From: Pyrinomonadaceae bacterium
GTDB taxonomy: Bacteria; Acidobacteriota; Blastocatellia; Pyrinomonadales; Pyrinomonadaceae
Length of the DNA stretch: 63,946 nucleotides
Assembly (NCBI GenBank): GCA_014534425.1
Contig: JACVRN010000017.1
Coordinates: 1 to 63,946, forward strand
Reading direction: 5' to 3'
This document shows positions 32,637 through 41,077 of the stretch, piece after piece (position 1 is the stretch's first letter; every line of letters begins with the position of its first letter). The notes under the pieces were generated by a model, which worked only from the letters and a program-made list of their open reading frames with translations, was not told the origin of the DNA and searched no databases. The position numbers were made by a program, and so were the translations under genes.

Positions 32637-33266
32637 ATGCAGGCAAGCGATAAAAAGCGAATCATAGAACGCTACGACGAGCGCTTTCGTCAATACGCGG
32701 ACGACATACGCACGCTCGCTTCCGGCACGGAAGAGCGCAGGCAGTTGCGGTTCGACGTGCTCGCGGAAGTCGGAATCTGCTCCGGCTCAAGCGTGCTTGA
32801 CCTGGGCTGTGGCTTCGGCGACTTCTACGCTTATCTGAAAAGGCGCGGGCTTGATTGCAGCTACACCGGCTACGACATAAACCCCACGCTCATAGATGTC
32901 GCGCGCGGTAAATACCCTGAAGCGAATTTTGAAGTCCGAGACATTCAATCGGAAGACTTCACCGCGTTTGATTTCATAGTCTCGTCCAGCGCCTTTAACC
33001 TGCGGCTGGCCTCGCAGGATAATTACGCTTTCATAGAAGAGATACTGAAGCTTTGCTACGCGCACTCGAAGCGCGGCGTGGCTGTTGACCTCTTAACTTC
33101 TTACGTGGACTTTGAATCGCCGGAGGCTTTTCATTACAGCCCGGAGCAGGTCTTCTCGATTGCCAAGCGGATTACCAAGCGCGTCGCGTTGCGCCATGAT
33201 TATCCGCTCTATGAATTCTGCGTCTACCTTTACCCGGATTTTCAGGGCTGGCGAGGCGGGCAGTGA
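32637..33266 (+). CDS. Small class I methyltransferase
   Basis: 209 residues. RRQLRFDVLAEVG precedes SVLDLGCGFGDFYAYL (motif I), then YTGYDINPTLIDVARGKYP and DFIVSSSAFNLRL. The last 60 residues (YPLYEFCVYLYPDFQ) show the compact fold of a stand-alone SAM methyltransferase. It starts 5 nt after the preceding gene, and its stop overlaps the GTG of the deacetylase gene (GTGA). The methylation target is not evident. Confidence 0.8.
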   Translation: MQASDKKRIIERYDERFRQYADDIRTLASGTEERRQLRFDVLAEVGICSGSSVLDLGCGFGDFYAYLKRRGLDCSYTGYDINPTLIDVARGKYPEANFEVRDIQSEDFTAFDFIVSSSAFNLRLASQDNYAFIEEILKLCYAHSKRGVAVDLLTSYVDFESPEAFHYSPEQVFSIAKRITKRVALRHDYPLYEFCVYLYPDFQGWRGGQ

Positions 33267-34174
33267 AGATGAAGCAGTTGAAGGTTTGCGTCACTTTTGA
33301 TGTTGACCTGTCGGACTACACGAACGACGGGGCGGAGGTTGACGAGCTTGCCTTCCTCTTCTCTGAGGTCATCCCCGAATTGCGCCGCGACGAAAGATTG
33401 CGCGCCACTTGGTTCGTGCGCCTGGACGCGCAGGTGGAAGCTCTCTACGGCCATGCAGACTATTTCTTCGAGCGTTACGAGAGAGAGTTTCGCGCCCTCA
33501 GCGCCGAAGGCCACGAGATAGGATGGCACCCGCACAGCTATTTGAAGACGGACGAAGGTTGGAAGCAGAACACTTCTTCGGAATCTGTGAGGGAAGAGCT
33601 TGAAAGGTACGCGCCCCGCGTAAAAGGTTACGGGATAAAATCGGTGCGTACGGGCTGGGGCTTTCACACGAACGAGACCATGCGTGCGCTCTCGGACTCC
33701 GGCTTTCTTCTTGACAGCAGCGCTATCCCGCGCCCCGCTTATTCGTGGGAAAGCTCTCGGAAGGATTGGGAGACGACGCCGTGCGAGCCTTACTTTCCTT
33801 CGCAAGCAGATTATCGCGCGCCGGGAGAGCCGCACCTGTCTATACTCGAAGTGCCTATGTCTGTCACGGAAATCGCGGCCCCGTATGACAGGGCGGCGGT
33901 TACGCGCTACATCAATCTGGCTTATCATCCTGAGTTGATGAAAGCGCCGCTCGCAGCCTGGCTCGAACGTAAAGACCATCTGGTGACAATCACTCACCCG
34001 TACGAGTTGATGCCTGCCAGAGAAGCGCACGGCTTGCTGGCTTTTGACTTGAATGCCATGCGCCGGAATCTTTCTACGCTTGAAGAGTTGGCCGAAGAGC
34101 GTGGAGCGGAGTTGTCATTTATGACGCTCTCGGAATTCGCCTTGATGACAATGGGAGTAGAAAATCATGCTTAA
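33263..34174 (+). CDS. NodB-like polysaccharide deacetylase-family protein
   Basis: 303 residues from GTG at 33263 overlapping the previous stop; ATG at 33269 is the alternative. VCVTFDVDLSDY carries the metal-binding Asp pair of the NodB motif. GHEIGWHPHSYLKTD carries the H-x-x-x-H metal pair, and VRTGWGFHTNETMRAL corresponds to the catalytic-base region. It would remove N- or O-acyl groups from a sugar intermediate. No signal peptide, so it acts in the cytoplasm. The stop overlaps the next start by 8 nt. Confidence 0.8.
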   Translation: MKMKQLKVCVTFDVDLSDYTNDGAEVDELAFLFSEVIPELRRDERLRATWFVRLDAQVEALYGHADYFFERYEREFRALSAEGHEIGWHPHSYLKTDEGWKQNTSSESVREELERYAPRVKGYGIKSVRTGWGFHTNETMRALSDSGFLLDSSAIPRPAYSWESSRKDWETTPCEPYFPSQADYRAPGEPHLSILEVPMSVTEIAAPYDRAAVTRYINLAYHPELMKAPLAAWLERKDHLVTITHPYELMPAREAHGLLAFDLNAMRRNLSTLEELAEERGAELSFMTLSEFALMTMGVENHA

Positions 34175-36278
34175 TCCAGACCTGCAAATCATGGAATGCA
34201 CGCTGCGCGACGGCAGCTATGCCATAGACTTTCAGTTTACGGCCAGGGACACGGCCATCATCGCGGCGGCTCTGGAGAACGCAGGCTTCAACTACATAGA
34301 GGTCGGCCACGGCGTAGGAATGAACGCCTCTAATGCGGGCAAGGGACTGGCTGCGGCAACGGACGAAGAGTACTGCCGCGCGACCGCAAGCACCCTCAAA
34401 CGCGCGAAGTGGGGCATGTTCTTCATCCCCGGCATAGGGCGACACGAAGATTTGGAGATGGCCGCCACGTACGGGATGAACTTCGTTCGCATAGGCACCA
34501 ACGCCACTGAAGTTGAGCAATCGGAAGAATACGTTCAGCATGCAAAGAAGCTCGGCATGTATGTTTCGAGTAATCTGATGAAGTCCTACGTGCTGCCTCC
34601 GAAAGAGTTGGCGGAGCAGGCCAAGCTTGCGGAGAAGTTCGGCACGGATTTAGTCAGCCTTGTGGATTCAGCCGGTTGCATGATGCCGGATGATGTGAGC
34701 AACTATCTTGAGGCTATGCACGAGGCGCTCGGAATCCCTACAGGGTTTCACTGCCACAACAATCTAGCTATGGGCATGGCTAACGCGCTCACAGCCGTCA
34801 GTAGCGGCGTGCAGTTTATAGACAGCACCTTGCAGGGAATGGGAAGAGGCGGCGGGAATCCTGCGACCGAAATTCTCATCACCGTCTTGAAGAAACAGGG
34901 CGTGGACTTGAAGGTCAATCCAAATCAACTGATGGATTTGAGCACGCGCATCATCAAGCCACTGTTGCAGGAGAAGGGGCTTGACCCGATTAACGTGACC
35001 CTGGGCTACGCGGGGTTTCATTCCAGCCACCTCAAGACGATTGCGAAATACTCGGAGCTTTATGATGTAGACCCGCGCGACCTCATCATAGCCGTCTGCG
35101 AAGTTGATAAGGTCAACGCTCCCGAAGAGCTTGTCGAAAGCATGGCTCAAAGGCTCAGGCAGGAATCTGGGGCTTCGGAGTTGCACGCCGTATCGCTCCC
35201 GCCGCTTGCTTTCTCGACCTCTGATTTGGGAGACAGGAGCGAGGAATCGCTCGCCGCAGCCGCACGCTCGGTCGCTCAGAAGGTCAAGACCATCGCCAAG
35301 AAGCGAGGGATGCAGAGCGTCTTTAACATCGTAGCCGCTCCTTCGATGATTGGCCGTGCGACCGTCTCGCGCTTCGTTCAGGAAGAGTTCGATTATGTCG
35401 TAGGAAGTATAGAGGTCGATAACCCTGAGCAACTCAAAGAGGTCGTCGAGACGGTTGACGGGCTGGTTGACATACTCTTCGTTGACTCGGAGATTAAGCC
35501 GTATCTTGAGATGCCTCTCACGAGCATGGTTTCGTCTGTGGCTAAGAAGAGCCAGGTGCTAGGCTACAAGGACAACGATGTCTGGGCGCGTAGCGTTTAT
35601 CGTCAGATGGGTACGATGCAGCATGACATAGAGGGGCGCAGCGTGACTATCTACGGCACGGACAATCTGGCGCTCAAGCTCGCGCTCTATTTAATAGAGC
35701 AGGGCGCGCGAGTGACGATGACGGGAGGCGAGACGGAAGAGCTTCAACTTTGCGCCCGCGCCATCAGCCGCATCTCTCTTAATCAAACCGCGCCGAGGGT
35801 TGAAGCCGACCCCGTTGCAGCGTCTGAAGGCGCGGACGTGCTTGTCTCTTTCGCGCGCGGGGAAGCGGTCATCAATCTTCCCATGATTGAAGCCCTTGCT
35901 CCCGAAAGCATTGTCTTCGACGCCGGCATTGGCGCGGTAGCAAGTGAGGCCATAGCCTTCGGCAACGAGAACGGCATACGCATAGTCCGGCCTGACATGC
36001 GCGCGGCCCTGAGCGCGGAGATAAGCCTCGCGTTGGGGACGCAGCGCATCGTCAACAACCTCATGGGTCACGGCGAAGTCGCGGGCGTGCCTGTGGTAGC
36101 GGGCGGACTGATGGGCCGCTACGGCGAGCTTGTGCTGGATTCCGTCTCTAATCCTTCGAGGGTCGTGGGCGTCGCGGACGGTCAGGGCGGCGTCATCTAC
36201 GAGAGCCAGCCGGAATTTATAGAGAACATAGAAAAGGTCGAGAGGGAGATTCTTCGCAAGCAGGTTATCGTCAAGTAG
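34167..36278 (+). CDS. DmpG-like aldolase fused to a C-terminal Rossmann dehydrogenase-like region
   Basis: 703 residues. Residues 1-275 are an HMGL/DmpG-type TIM barrel: ECTLRDGSY (10-18), GFHCHNNLAMGMAN (193-206) with metal ligands H195 and H197, and GMGRGGGNPATE (224-235). The general-base His that follows LRDG in DmpG/BphI is Tyr18 here. After a helical segment there is a Rossmann-like part (about 380-470) and a second, SVTIYGTDNLALKLALYL (492-509). The protein ends with FDAGIGAVASEAI and GVPVVAGGLMGRYGELVLD. No acylating acetaldehyde dehydrogenase (DmpF) is nearby, so this is not an aromatic-degradation enzyme. It is probably a carbon-chain-forming or cleaving enzyme for an unusual polysaccharide substituent. 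Confidence 0.75.
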   Translation: MLNPDLQIMECTLRDGSYAIDFQFTARDTAIIAAALENAGFNYIEVGHGVGMNASNAGKGLAAATDEEYCRATASTLKRAKWGMFFIPGIGRHEDLEMAATYGMNFVRIGTNATEVEQSEEYVQHAKKLGMYVSSNLMKSYVLPPKELAEQAKLAEKFGTDLVSLVDSAGCMMPDDVSNYLEAMHEALGIPTGFHCHNNLAMGMANALTAVSSGVQFIDSTLQGMGRGGGNPATEILITVLKKQGVDLKVNPNQLMDLSTRIIKPLLQEKGLDPINVTLGYAGFHSSHLKTIAKYSELYDVDPRDLIIAVCEVDKVNAPEELVESMAQRLRQESGASELHAVSLPPLAFSTSDLGDRSEESLAAAARSVAQKVKTIAKKRGMQSVFNIVAAPSMIGRATVSRFVQEEFDYVVGSIEVDNPEQLKEVVETVDGLVDILFVDSEIKPYLEMPLTSMVSSVAKKSQVLGYKDNDVWARSVYRQMGTMQHDIEGRSVTIYGTDNLALKLALYLIEQGARVTMTGGETEELQLCARAISRISLNQTAPRVEADPVAASEGADVLVSFARGEAVINLPMIEALAPESIVFDAGIGAVASEAIAFGNENGIRIVRPDMRAALSAEISLALGTQRIVNNLMGHGEVAGVPVVAGGLMGRYGELVLDSVSNPSRVVGVADGQGGVIYESQPEFIENIEKVEREILRKQVIVK

Positions 36279-36301
36279 CGCGCACGAGGATTTTTTTAAG
36301 A

Positions 36302-37495
36302 ATGACGGGACGTGTAATGATCCTCGGCGCATCCAGGTATTACGTGCGCTCCATTTTGGCCGCGCGTGAGCTTGGGTGCGAGGTGCTTGCCATAGACAGA
36401 AACCCGGAGGCCGAAGGCTTCAGGCACGCCGACTTTCACGAGGCGGTTGACATCACGGACATTAAAGGCGCTGTCAGGACTGCGCGCAGGTACGGCGTGG
36501 ACGGGGTCGTCGCCGTCAATGATTTCGGAGTCAGAACGGCTGCGGCCATAGCGCGCGAGTTGAAGCTGGTAGGCATCAGCCCGGAGGTCGCTGAGTACGC
36601 TACGAGCAAAGCCTGGATGCGTAGGAAGTGGGAAGAGCGTGGCGTCCCTTCCGCACAGTTCCGCGTCATCAAAACCCTGGAAGAAGCCCGCCGAGCCGTT
36701 GAAGAGTTGAACACCTGGCCGCTCGTCTTAAAGCCCGCAGACAGTCGCGGCGGCGGGAGTCGCGGCGTCTCAAGGATTGATGACGAGAATCAACTGGAGC
36801 GCGCACTCATCTTCGCGCAGAGCTTTTATGAAGACAAAGCGGTCGTCATAGAAGAGTTCATAGAGGGCATAGAGCACAGCATAGAGACCATCACCTTCGA
36901 GGGCGAGACGCATGTGCTGGCCGTCTCGGACAAGGTGAAAACGCCTCCGCCCTTTCGCGTGGACAAGAGCGTCATCTATCCCACGGTCTTGACGGGCGAG
37001 AGGCTGGAGCGCGTGCATGAAGTGGCAAAGGCGGCGGTTCGCGCGCTCGATATAGATGTCGGCGCGGCGCACATAGAGATGTGCACGACCGAGAGCGGGC
37101 CGAGGCTTTTCGAGTTGGGCGCGCGTTGCGGCGGAGGCGGAACGCCTGACCCCATAGTGCCGTTTCTGACAGGCATTGAGATGTTCAAGGAGGTCGTACG
37201 CATCGCCTTGGGCGAGAGACCGCAGAGGCTCTCACCGCTCTACACGAAGGGATGCGTTTACAGATTCATTACTCCACGGCCCGGCACGATTCGCAAGATT
37301 AGCGGGCTTGAAGAGGTCAAGACTTGGGAGAACATTCTTGACTGCGAGTTGCTGGTCGGCGTGGGCGACACGGTCAGAGAGGTAGAGCAGGGCGGCGACC
37401 GCGCAGGCTTTATCATAGCCGGAGGCGAGACGCGGCCTCAGGCTATAGAACTGGCAGACCGGGCCGAAAGCCACATCCGATTCGATTATCAGTAA
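36302..37495 (+). CDS. ATP-grasp ligase
   Basis: 397 residues. Pre-ATP-grasp Rossmann domain (VMILGASRYYVRSILAARELG), then an ATP-grasp fold: WPLVLKPADSRGGGSRGV binds the phosphates, VVIEEFIEGIEHSIETITFEG is the lid side, and HIEMCTTESGPRLFELGARCGGGG has the Mg-binding Glu residues. Such carboxylate-amine ligases join an acyl phosphate to an amine. Next to an aldolase and a WbqC protein it probably attaches an amino or organic acid to an amino sugar. The carboxylate and amine partners cannot be read from sequence. Confidence 0.82.
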   Translation: MTGRVMILGASRYYVRSILAARELGCEVLAIDRNPEAEGFRHADFHEAVDITDIKGAVRTARRYGVDGVVAVNDFGVRTAAAIARELKLVGISPEVAEYATSKAWMRRKWEERGVPSAQFRVIKTLEEARRAVEELNTWPLVLKPADSRGGGSRGVSRIDDENQLERALIFAQSFYEDKAVVIEEFIEGIEHSIETITFEGETHVLAVSDKVKTPPPFRVDKSVIYPTVLTGERLERVHEVAKAAVRALDIDVGAAHIEMCTTESGPRLFELGARCGGGGTPDPIVPFLTGIEMFKEVVRIALGERPQRLSPLYTKGCVYRFITPRPGTIRKISGLEEVKTWENILDCELLVGVGDTVREVEQGGDRAGFIIAGGETRPQAIELADRAESHIRFDYQ

Positions 37496-37521
37496 AAGGG
37501 CTTCATAACTATCTGGCAACA

Positions 37522-38274
37522 ATGAGAACGTACTCGAAGGAAAGCTATCGTCACCTGCTGAGGCTTGCGCTCAATCGCGGCTACAAGATTGTGGATTTTC
37601 TGGACGAGACATTGGACGAGCCTCGCATCTACTTGCGCCTTGACGTGGACAGGTCTTTGAGCATGGCTGTGGAGATTGCCGAAGTGAACGCTTCGCTAGA
37701 CGTGCGCGGCACCTTCTGCCTGCTGTTGCGCTCGCCAAACTACAACCTGCTCAGCTATTCGGAACTTGAGCAAGCGCGCAGGATTCACGCGTTAGGCCAG
37801 CATCTAGCCTTGCACTATGCTCTGCCGCCGGAAATCCCCGCGAGTGATGAAGAGTTCGCGGACTTGATTCGCGCGGAGTTTGCTCTGGCCTGTGAGTTCC
37901 TGCCGGAGATGCAGCCCGCCTTTTCGTGGCACGACCCTACGCCGGAGGTGCTGGAGCGCGGCCTCAAGCTTGAGATACCCGGTTACGTCAATATGTATCA
38001 CGAGCGGTTCTTCAAAGAGATACCTTACTTCTCGGACTCCTGCATGCGTCACACCGTCGCGGAGTTTGAGAAAATCATAGAGGCGAATCATCCGGCCATG
38101 CAGCTACTCTTTCACCCGCTCTTTTGGGTCGTGGGCGGAGCGGATTTCGCGGAAGGCTGGGCGCTCGTTTGGCAGCGATTGGTCTCGTGTCAAACGCATC
38201 CGGCCCTGGGCACGCCGGACGAAGCGTGGCGCGGCTTCGTAGAGAAATGGTATCGTGCCTTTGAAGATAATTAG
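37522..38274 (+). CDS. Second NodB-like deacetylase-family protein
   Basis: 250 residues. RIYLRLDVDRSLSMAVEIA holds the Asp-Val-Asp metal motif; the following TFCLLLRSPNYNLLS is the pattern of the NodB subgroup found in polysaccharide loci. GQHLALHYALPPE supplies a His-x-x-x-His-like pair, shifted relative to the first deacetylase, and FSWHDPTPEVLE the third region. Probably cytoplasmic. The catalytic assignment is less certain than for the gene at 33263. Confidence 0.65.
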   Translation: MRTYSKESYRHLLRLALNRGYKIVDFLDETLDEPRIYLRLDVDRSLSMAVEIAEVNASLDVRGTFCLLLRSPNYNLLSYSELEQARRIHALGQHLALHYALPPEIPASDEEFADLIRAEFALACEFLPEMQPAFSWHDPTPEVLERGLKLEIPGYVNMYHERFFKEIPYFSDSCMRHTVAEFEKIIEANHPAMQLLFHPLFWVVGGADFAEGWALVWQRLVSCQTHPALGTPDEAWRGFVEKWYRAFEDN

Positions 38275-38285
38275 AAAGTGCTAAA

Positions 38286-38322
38286 GCTGTAGGGGCAGAG
38301 ACAAGTCCTCTGCCCCTACAGC
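38286..38322 (+). repeat. REP-like GTAGGGGC hairpin
   Basis: gctgtaggggcagag (38286-38300) and ctctgcccctacagc (38308-38322) form a perfect 15-bp stem with a 7-nt loop. The gtaggggc core recalls dispersed palindromes seen in several unrelated bacterial phyla. No T-run follows, so it is more likely a repeat element than a terminator. Confidence 0.65.
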
Positions 38323-38366
38323 ATCAGCATTTCTTCCGGCGTGCGTCGCGCTCAGTCAAAAAGCGT

Positions 38367-38894
38367 ATGCTTAAGTCAAAACAGATAGCGCTCGCGCCCC
38401 TGAGGCCGGGCGACATGCCTTTGATGTACGAGTGGATTAACAATCGTGAATTGGTAATCCTCAACGGCCCCTTCCGTGCGGTCAGCCGAGCCGAGCACGA
38501 AGCCTGGTTTAACTCCATCCAGGGGCGCGCGGACACTGTGATTTTCGGCATACGCCTGCTTGAAGACGATACGCTCATAGGCTCGTGCCAACTGCACAGC
38601 ATAAGCCCCGTGCATCGCAGCGCGGAGTTGCAGATTCGCTTGGGCGAAACGAGCCGGCACGGGAAGGGCTTCGGGACTGAAGCCGTAGGGTTGCTGCTGG
38701 ACTACGCTTTCAAAGAGTTGAAGCTTCACCGCGTTTACCTGCACGTGTTCAGCACGAACCTTCCGGCCATACGCGTTTATGAGAAGACAGGCTTTGTGAG
38801 AGAAGGATTGCTTCGCAAGGCCGCGTGCATAGAAGGCGAGTTCAGGGACGTGCTCCTGATGGCGATTCTAGAAGAAGAGTATGGCCGACAGTAA
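38367..38894 (+). CDS. GNAT N-acetyltransferase (RimJ/PseH-like)
   Basis: 175 residues. LAPLRPGDMPLMYEWINN at the N-terminus, IRLGETSRHGKGFGTEAVGL (acetyl-CoA pyrophosphate loop R-x-x-G-x-G/A type) and HVFSTNLPAIRVYEKTGFV. This subgroup acylates amino sugars (PseH) or protein N-termini (RimJ); the location favours an amino sugar. The next gene starts 14 nt before its stop. Confidence 0.82.
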   Translation: MLKSKQIALAPLRPGDMPLMYEWINNRELVILNGPFRAVSRAEHEAWFNSIQGRADTVIFGIRLLEDDTLIGSCQLHSISPVHRSAELQIRLGETSRHGKGFGTEAVGLLLDYAFKELKLHRVYLHVFSTNLPAIRVYEKTGFVREGLLRKAACIEGEFRDVLLMAILEEEYGRQ

Positions 38895-39606
38895 AATTGT
38901 AGCCATCCACCAGCCCAATTTCTTCCCCTGGCTCGGATACTTTAACAAAATCGCGCGCTCGGATTTGTTCATCCTGATGGACAACGCGCAGTTTCCCAAG
39001 ACCGGCGGGAACTGGTCTAACCGCGTGCGCCTGATGATAAACGGCGAGCCTCAATGGGTGACTGTTCCGGTGGTGCGAGCCTTTCACGGTGTCAGAAGCG
39101 TTCGTCAGACGCTTATCAACAACAACGCGCCGTGGCGCGTGAAATTAATCAAGACCCTCAAGACCAACTACAATCACGCGCCCTTTTTCGAGAGCGTCTT
39201 CACCGGTCTGGAAGAGTTGATAAATAATCCCACCGATTCGCTTGCCGACTACAACACTGCGGCCATCACTTCACTGGCTGCGGCCTTGCGTATAGACTCG
39301 TCAAAGCTAGTCCTGGGTTCTTCGCTTCAAGCCGAGGGGAGCGCGACCGACCTGCTGATTTCCATGATTAAGGCTGTGGGAGGCACAGCGTATCTTGCGG
39401 GCGGCGGAGCAAGCGGCTATCAGGAAGATGAAAAGTTTGCGGCAGCCGGGATTCAGTTAATCCGACAGGATTTTCAGCATCCCAGTTACGCGCAAACGAA
39501 CAGCAGGGAATTTGTCCCTGGACTCTCCATCATTGACGCCCTGATGAATTGCGGCTTTGAGCACGCCGCAGCTTTAGTCTCTTCTTCTACGGAGGTGCGG
39601 CCATAA
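38881..39606 (+). CDS. wbqC: WbqC-family protein
   Basis: 241 residues, standard length. VAIHQPNFFPWLGYFNKI, FILMDNAQFPKTGGNWSNR and INNNAPWRVK are the family hallmarks, including the conserved His-Gln-Pro, Asp and Asn-Arg. WbqC proteins occur in O-antigen and capsule loci. Their chemistry is not settled to my knowledge; transfer of an amino-acid-like group to a sugar has been considered. It overlaps the GNAT gene by 14 nt, and its TAA overlaps the AUA start proposed for wzx. Confidence 0.85.
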   Translation: MADSKIVAIHQPNFFPWLGYFNKIARSDLFILMDNAQFPKTGGNWSNRVRLMINGEPQWVTVPVVRAFHGVRSVRQTLINNNAPWRVKLIKTLKTNYNHAPFFESVFTGLEELINNPTDSLADYNTAAITSLAAALRIDSSKLVLGSSLQAEGSATDLLISMIKAVGGTAYLAGGGASGYQEDEKFAAAGIQLIRQDFQHPSYAQTNSREFVPGLSIIDALMNCGFEHAAALVSSSTEVRP

Positions 39607-41069
39607 AAGCTGAGCTTGCCCGGCTATCAAGAGGGACATTCATCTACGGCCTAGGCAGTCTGCTTAACCGCTCCATAGGTTTTCTACTCCTGCCGGTGCT
39701 GACGCGCTATTTCACGCCGGACGATTACGGCGTCATAGCCCTCATCACTGTCTTCGGCGCGCTGATAAGCAGCCTCTATTCGCTCGGCGCGGGCAACTCT
39801 CTAGGACTCTGTTATCACGAAGCGCCGGACGCCGCAGAGCGCTCAAGAGTGGTCTGGACAAGCTCTGCCTTCCTGTTCGTCAACTCGCTCGTTCTGACCC
39901 TGATAGGCTCCCTGCTGGCCGAGCAGATAAGCTTCCTTCTGCTAGGCTCTCGTGATTACGCCTATCTGGTTCGGCTGTCGCTGCTGACCTTAACCATCAA
40001 CACTGCGACGATGCCGTTTCAGGGCTACCTTCAACTGGCGGAGCGCGCAAAGACCTACGTTGCGCTCTCTACCATCTCGTCTTTGACGACGATGCTGCTG
40101 ACCGTTTTGGAGGTCGTCTACTTTCGTCGCGGCCTGAGCGGCATGTTCGAGGCGACGCTCTTCGGGGCAATCGTCCTGCTCCTGGGGGCTATCATAACTT
40201 CACTGCCGCGCCTGAAGTTCGGCTTTAACCTGCGATGGATTTGGCCGCTAGTGAAAATCGGTTTTCCCTCGACCTTTGGGATAGGCGCTTTCTTCCTGAT
40301 TGATTGGTCAGACCGCATCATGATTGAGCGCTTCGTCGGCCTCAAACAGGTTGGCACTTACGCCGTCGGATACAGCTTCGGCATGGTTATCTCTCTGGCG
40401 GTCGCCTCCTTCGGCAACGCCTGGCCGCCGTACTTCATATCTTTTCTTCATAGACGCGAAGAGGCAGTCGTGCTCTTCGGCAAGGTGATGAAGTATTACA
40501 TCATTCTTTACGGGAGCCTGACGCTGCTCTTCTTTTTAACGGCGCGCCCCGTCATAACTCTGATGACGACTCCGCCGTTTCACTCGGCCTTCTCTGTGGT
40601 GGGGCTGGTCGCCTTGGCCTACATGTTCAAGGGCTGCTACCTGATTATGCTGCCCGCACTGACTTTCGAGAAGAAGCTTTATCTACAAACGGCAATCGAG
40701 TGGGCGGCGGCGCTGATTAACGTCGGCCTGAATTTTCTGCTGATACCAATATTCAACAAAGAGGGCGCGGCCATCTCCACGGCCATAGCCTATCTGTGCC
40801 TGCCCGTGTTCGCGCATCTTCTGGGGCGCAGGTACTTGCCCGTGCGCTACGACTGGCCGCGCATTGCACGCTTCGCCGCAGCCTTCATAGTGCTAGCCGC
40901 TTTGTCTTACTTTCCCCTGCCGGGCGCGCCCGTTTCAGGCTTCGCCTTTGCGCTCATCGCTTTTGTCTTGTGCGGCCTCTACGTGTTATATGTAACTCTT
41001 TCGAGCACCGAGCGGGCCGCCTTTATGGGCCTCCTCGCAAGTATTAAGAACAGATTTCGTTATTCCTGA
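39603..41069 (+). CDS. wzx: Wzx-type polysaccharide flippase with apparent AUA start
   Basis: About 488 residues, 12-14 transmembrane helices. The frame needs its N-terminal segment SRGTFIYGLGSLLNRS followed by LLLPVLTRYFTPDDYG, the universal opening of this family. Yet there is no ATG, GTG or TTG between the in-frame stop at 39558 and GTG 39696, which lies inside the first helix. An ATA at 39603, with GGAGGTG about five bases upstream and overlapping the wbqC stop (ATAA), is the best start. The protein flips the lipid-linked repeat unit across the inner membrane. Family call firm; start codon an inference. Confidence 0.85.
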   Translation: MKAELARLSRGTFIYGLGSLLNRSIGFLLLPVLTRYFTPDDYGVIALITVFGALISSLYSLGAGNSLGLCYHEAPDAAERSRVVWTSSAFLFVNSLVLTLIGSLLAEQISFLLLGSRDYAYLVRLSLLTLTINTATMPFQGYLQLAERAKTYVALSTISSLTTMLLTVLEVVYFRRGLSGMFEATLFGAIVLLLGAIITSLPRLKFGFNLRWIWPLVKIGFPSTFGIGAFFLIDWSDRIMIERFVGLKQVGTYAVGYSFGMVISLAVASFGNAWPPYFISFLHRREEAVVLFGKVMKYYIILYGSLTLLFFLTARPVITLMTTPPFHSAFSVVGLVALAYMFKGCYLIMLPALTFEKKLYLQTAIEWAAALINVGLNFLLIPIFNKEGAAISTAIAYLCLPVFAHLLGRRYLPVRYDWPRIARFAAAFIVLAALSYFPLPGAPVSGFAFALIAFVLCGLYVLYVTLSSTERAAFMGLLASIKNRFRYS

Positions 41070-41077
41070 AGCGCGTT

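Noticed and set aside
34167..35000. 4-hydroxy-2-oxovalerate aldolase of an aromatic meta-cleavage pathway
   Set aside because: No DmpF or other meta-cleavage genes are nearby, the base His is changed, and all neighbours are polysaccharide genes.
38286..38322. Intrinsic terminator after the second deacetylase-like gene
   Set aside because: The stem is strong but no T-run follows on either strand, and the operon continues; better seen as a REP-like element.
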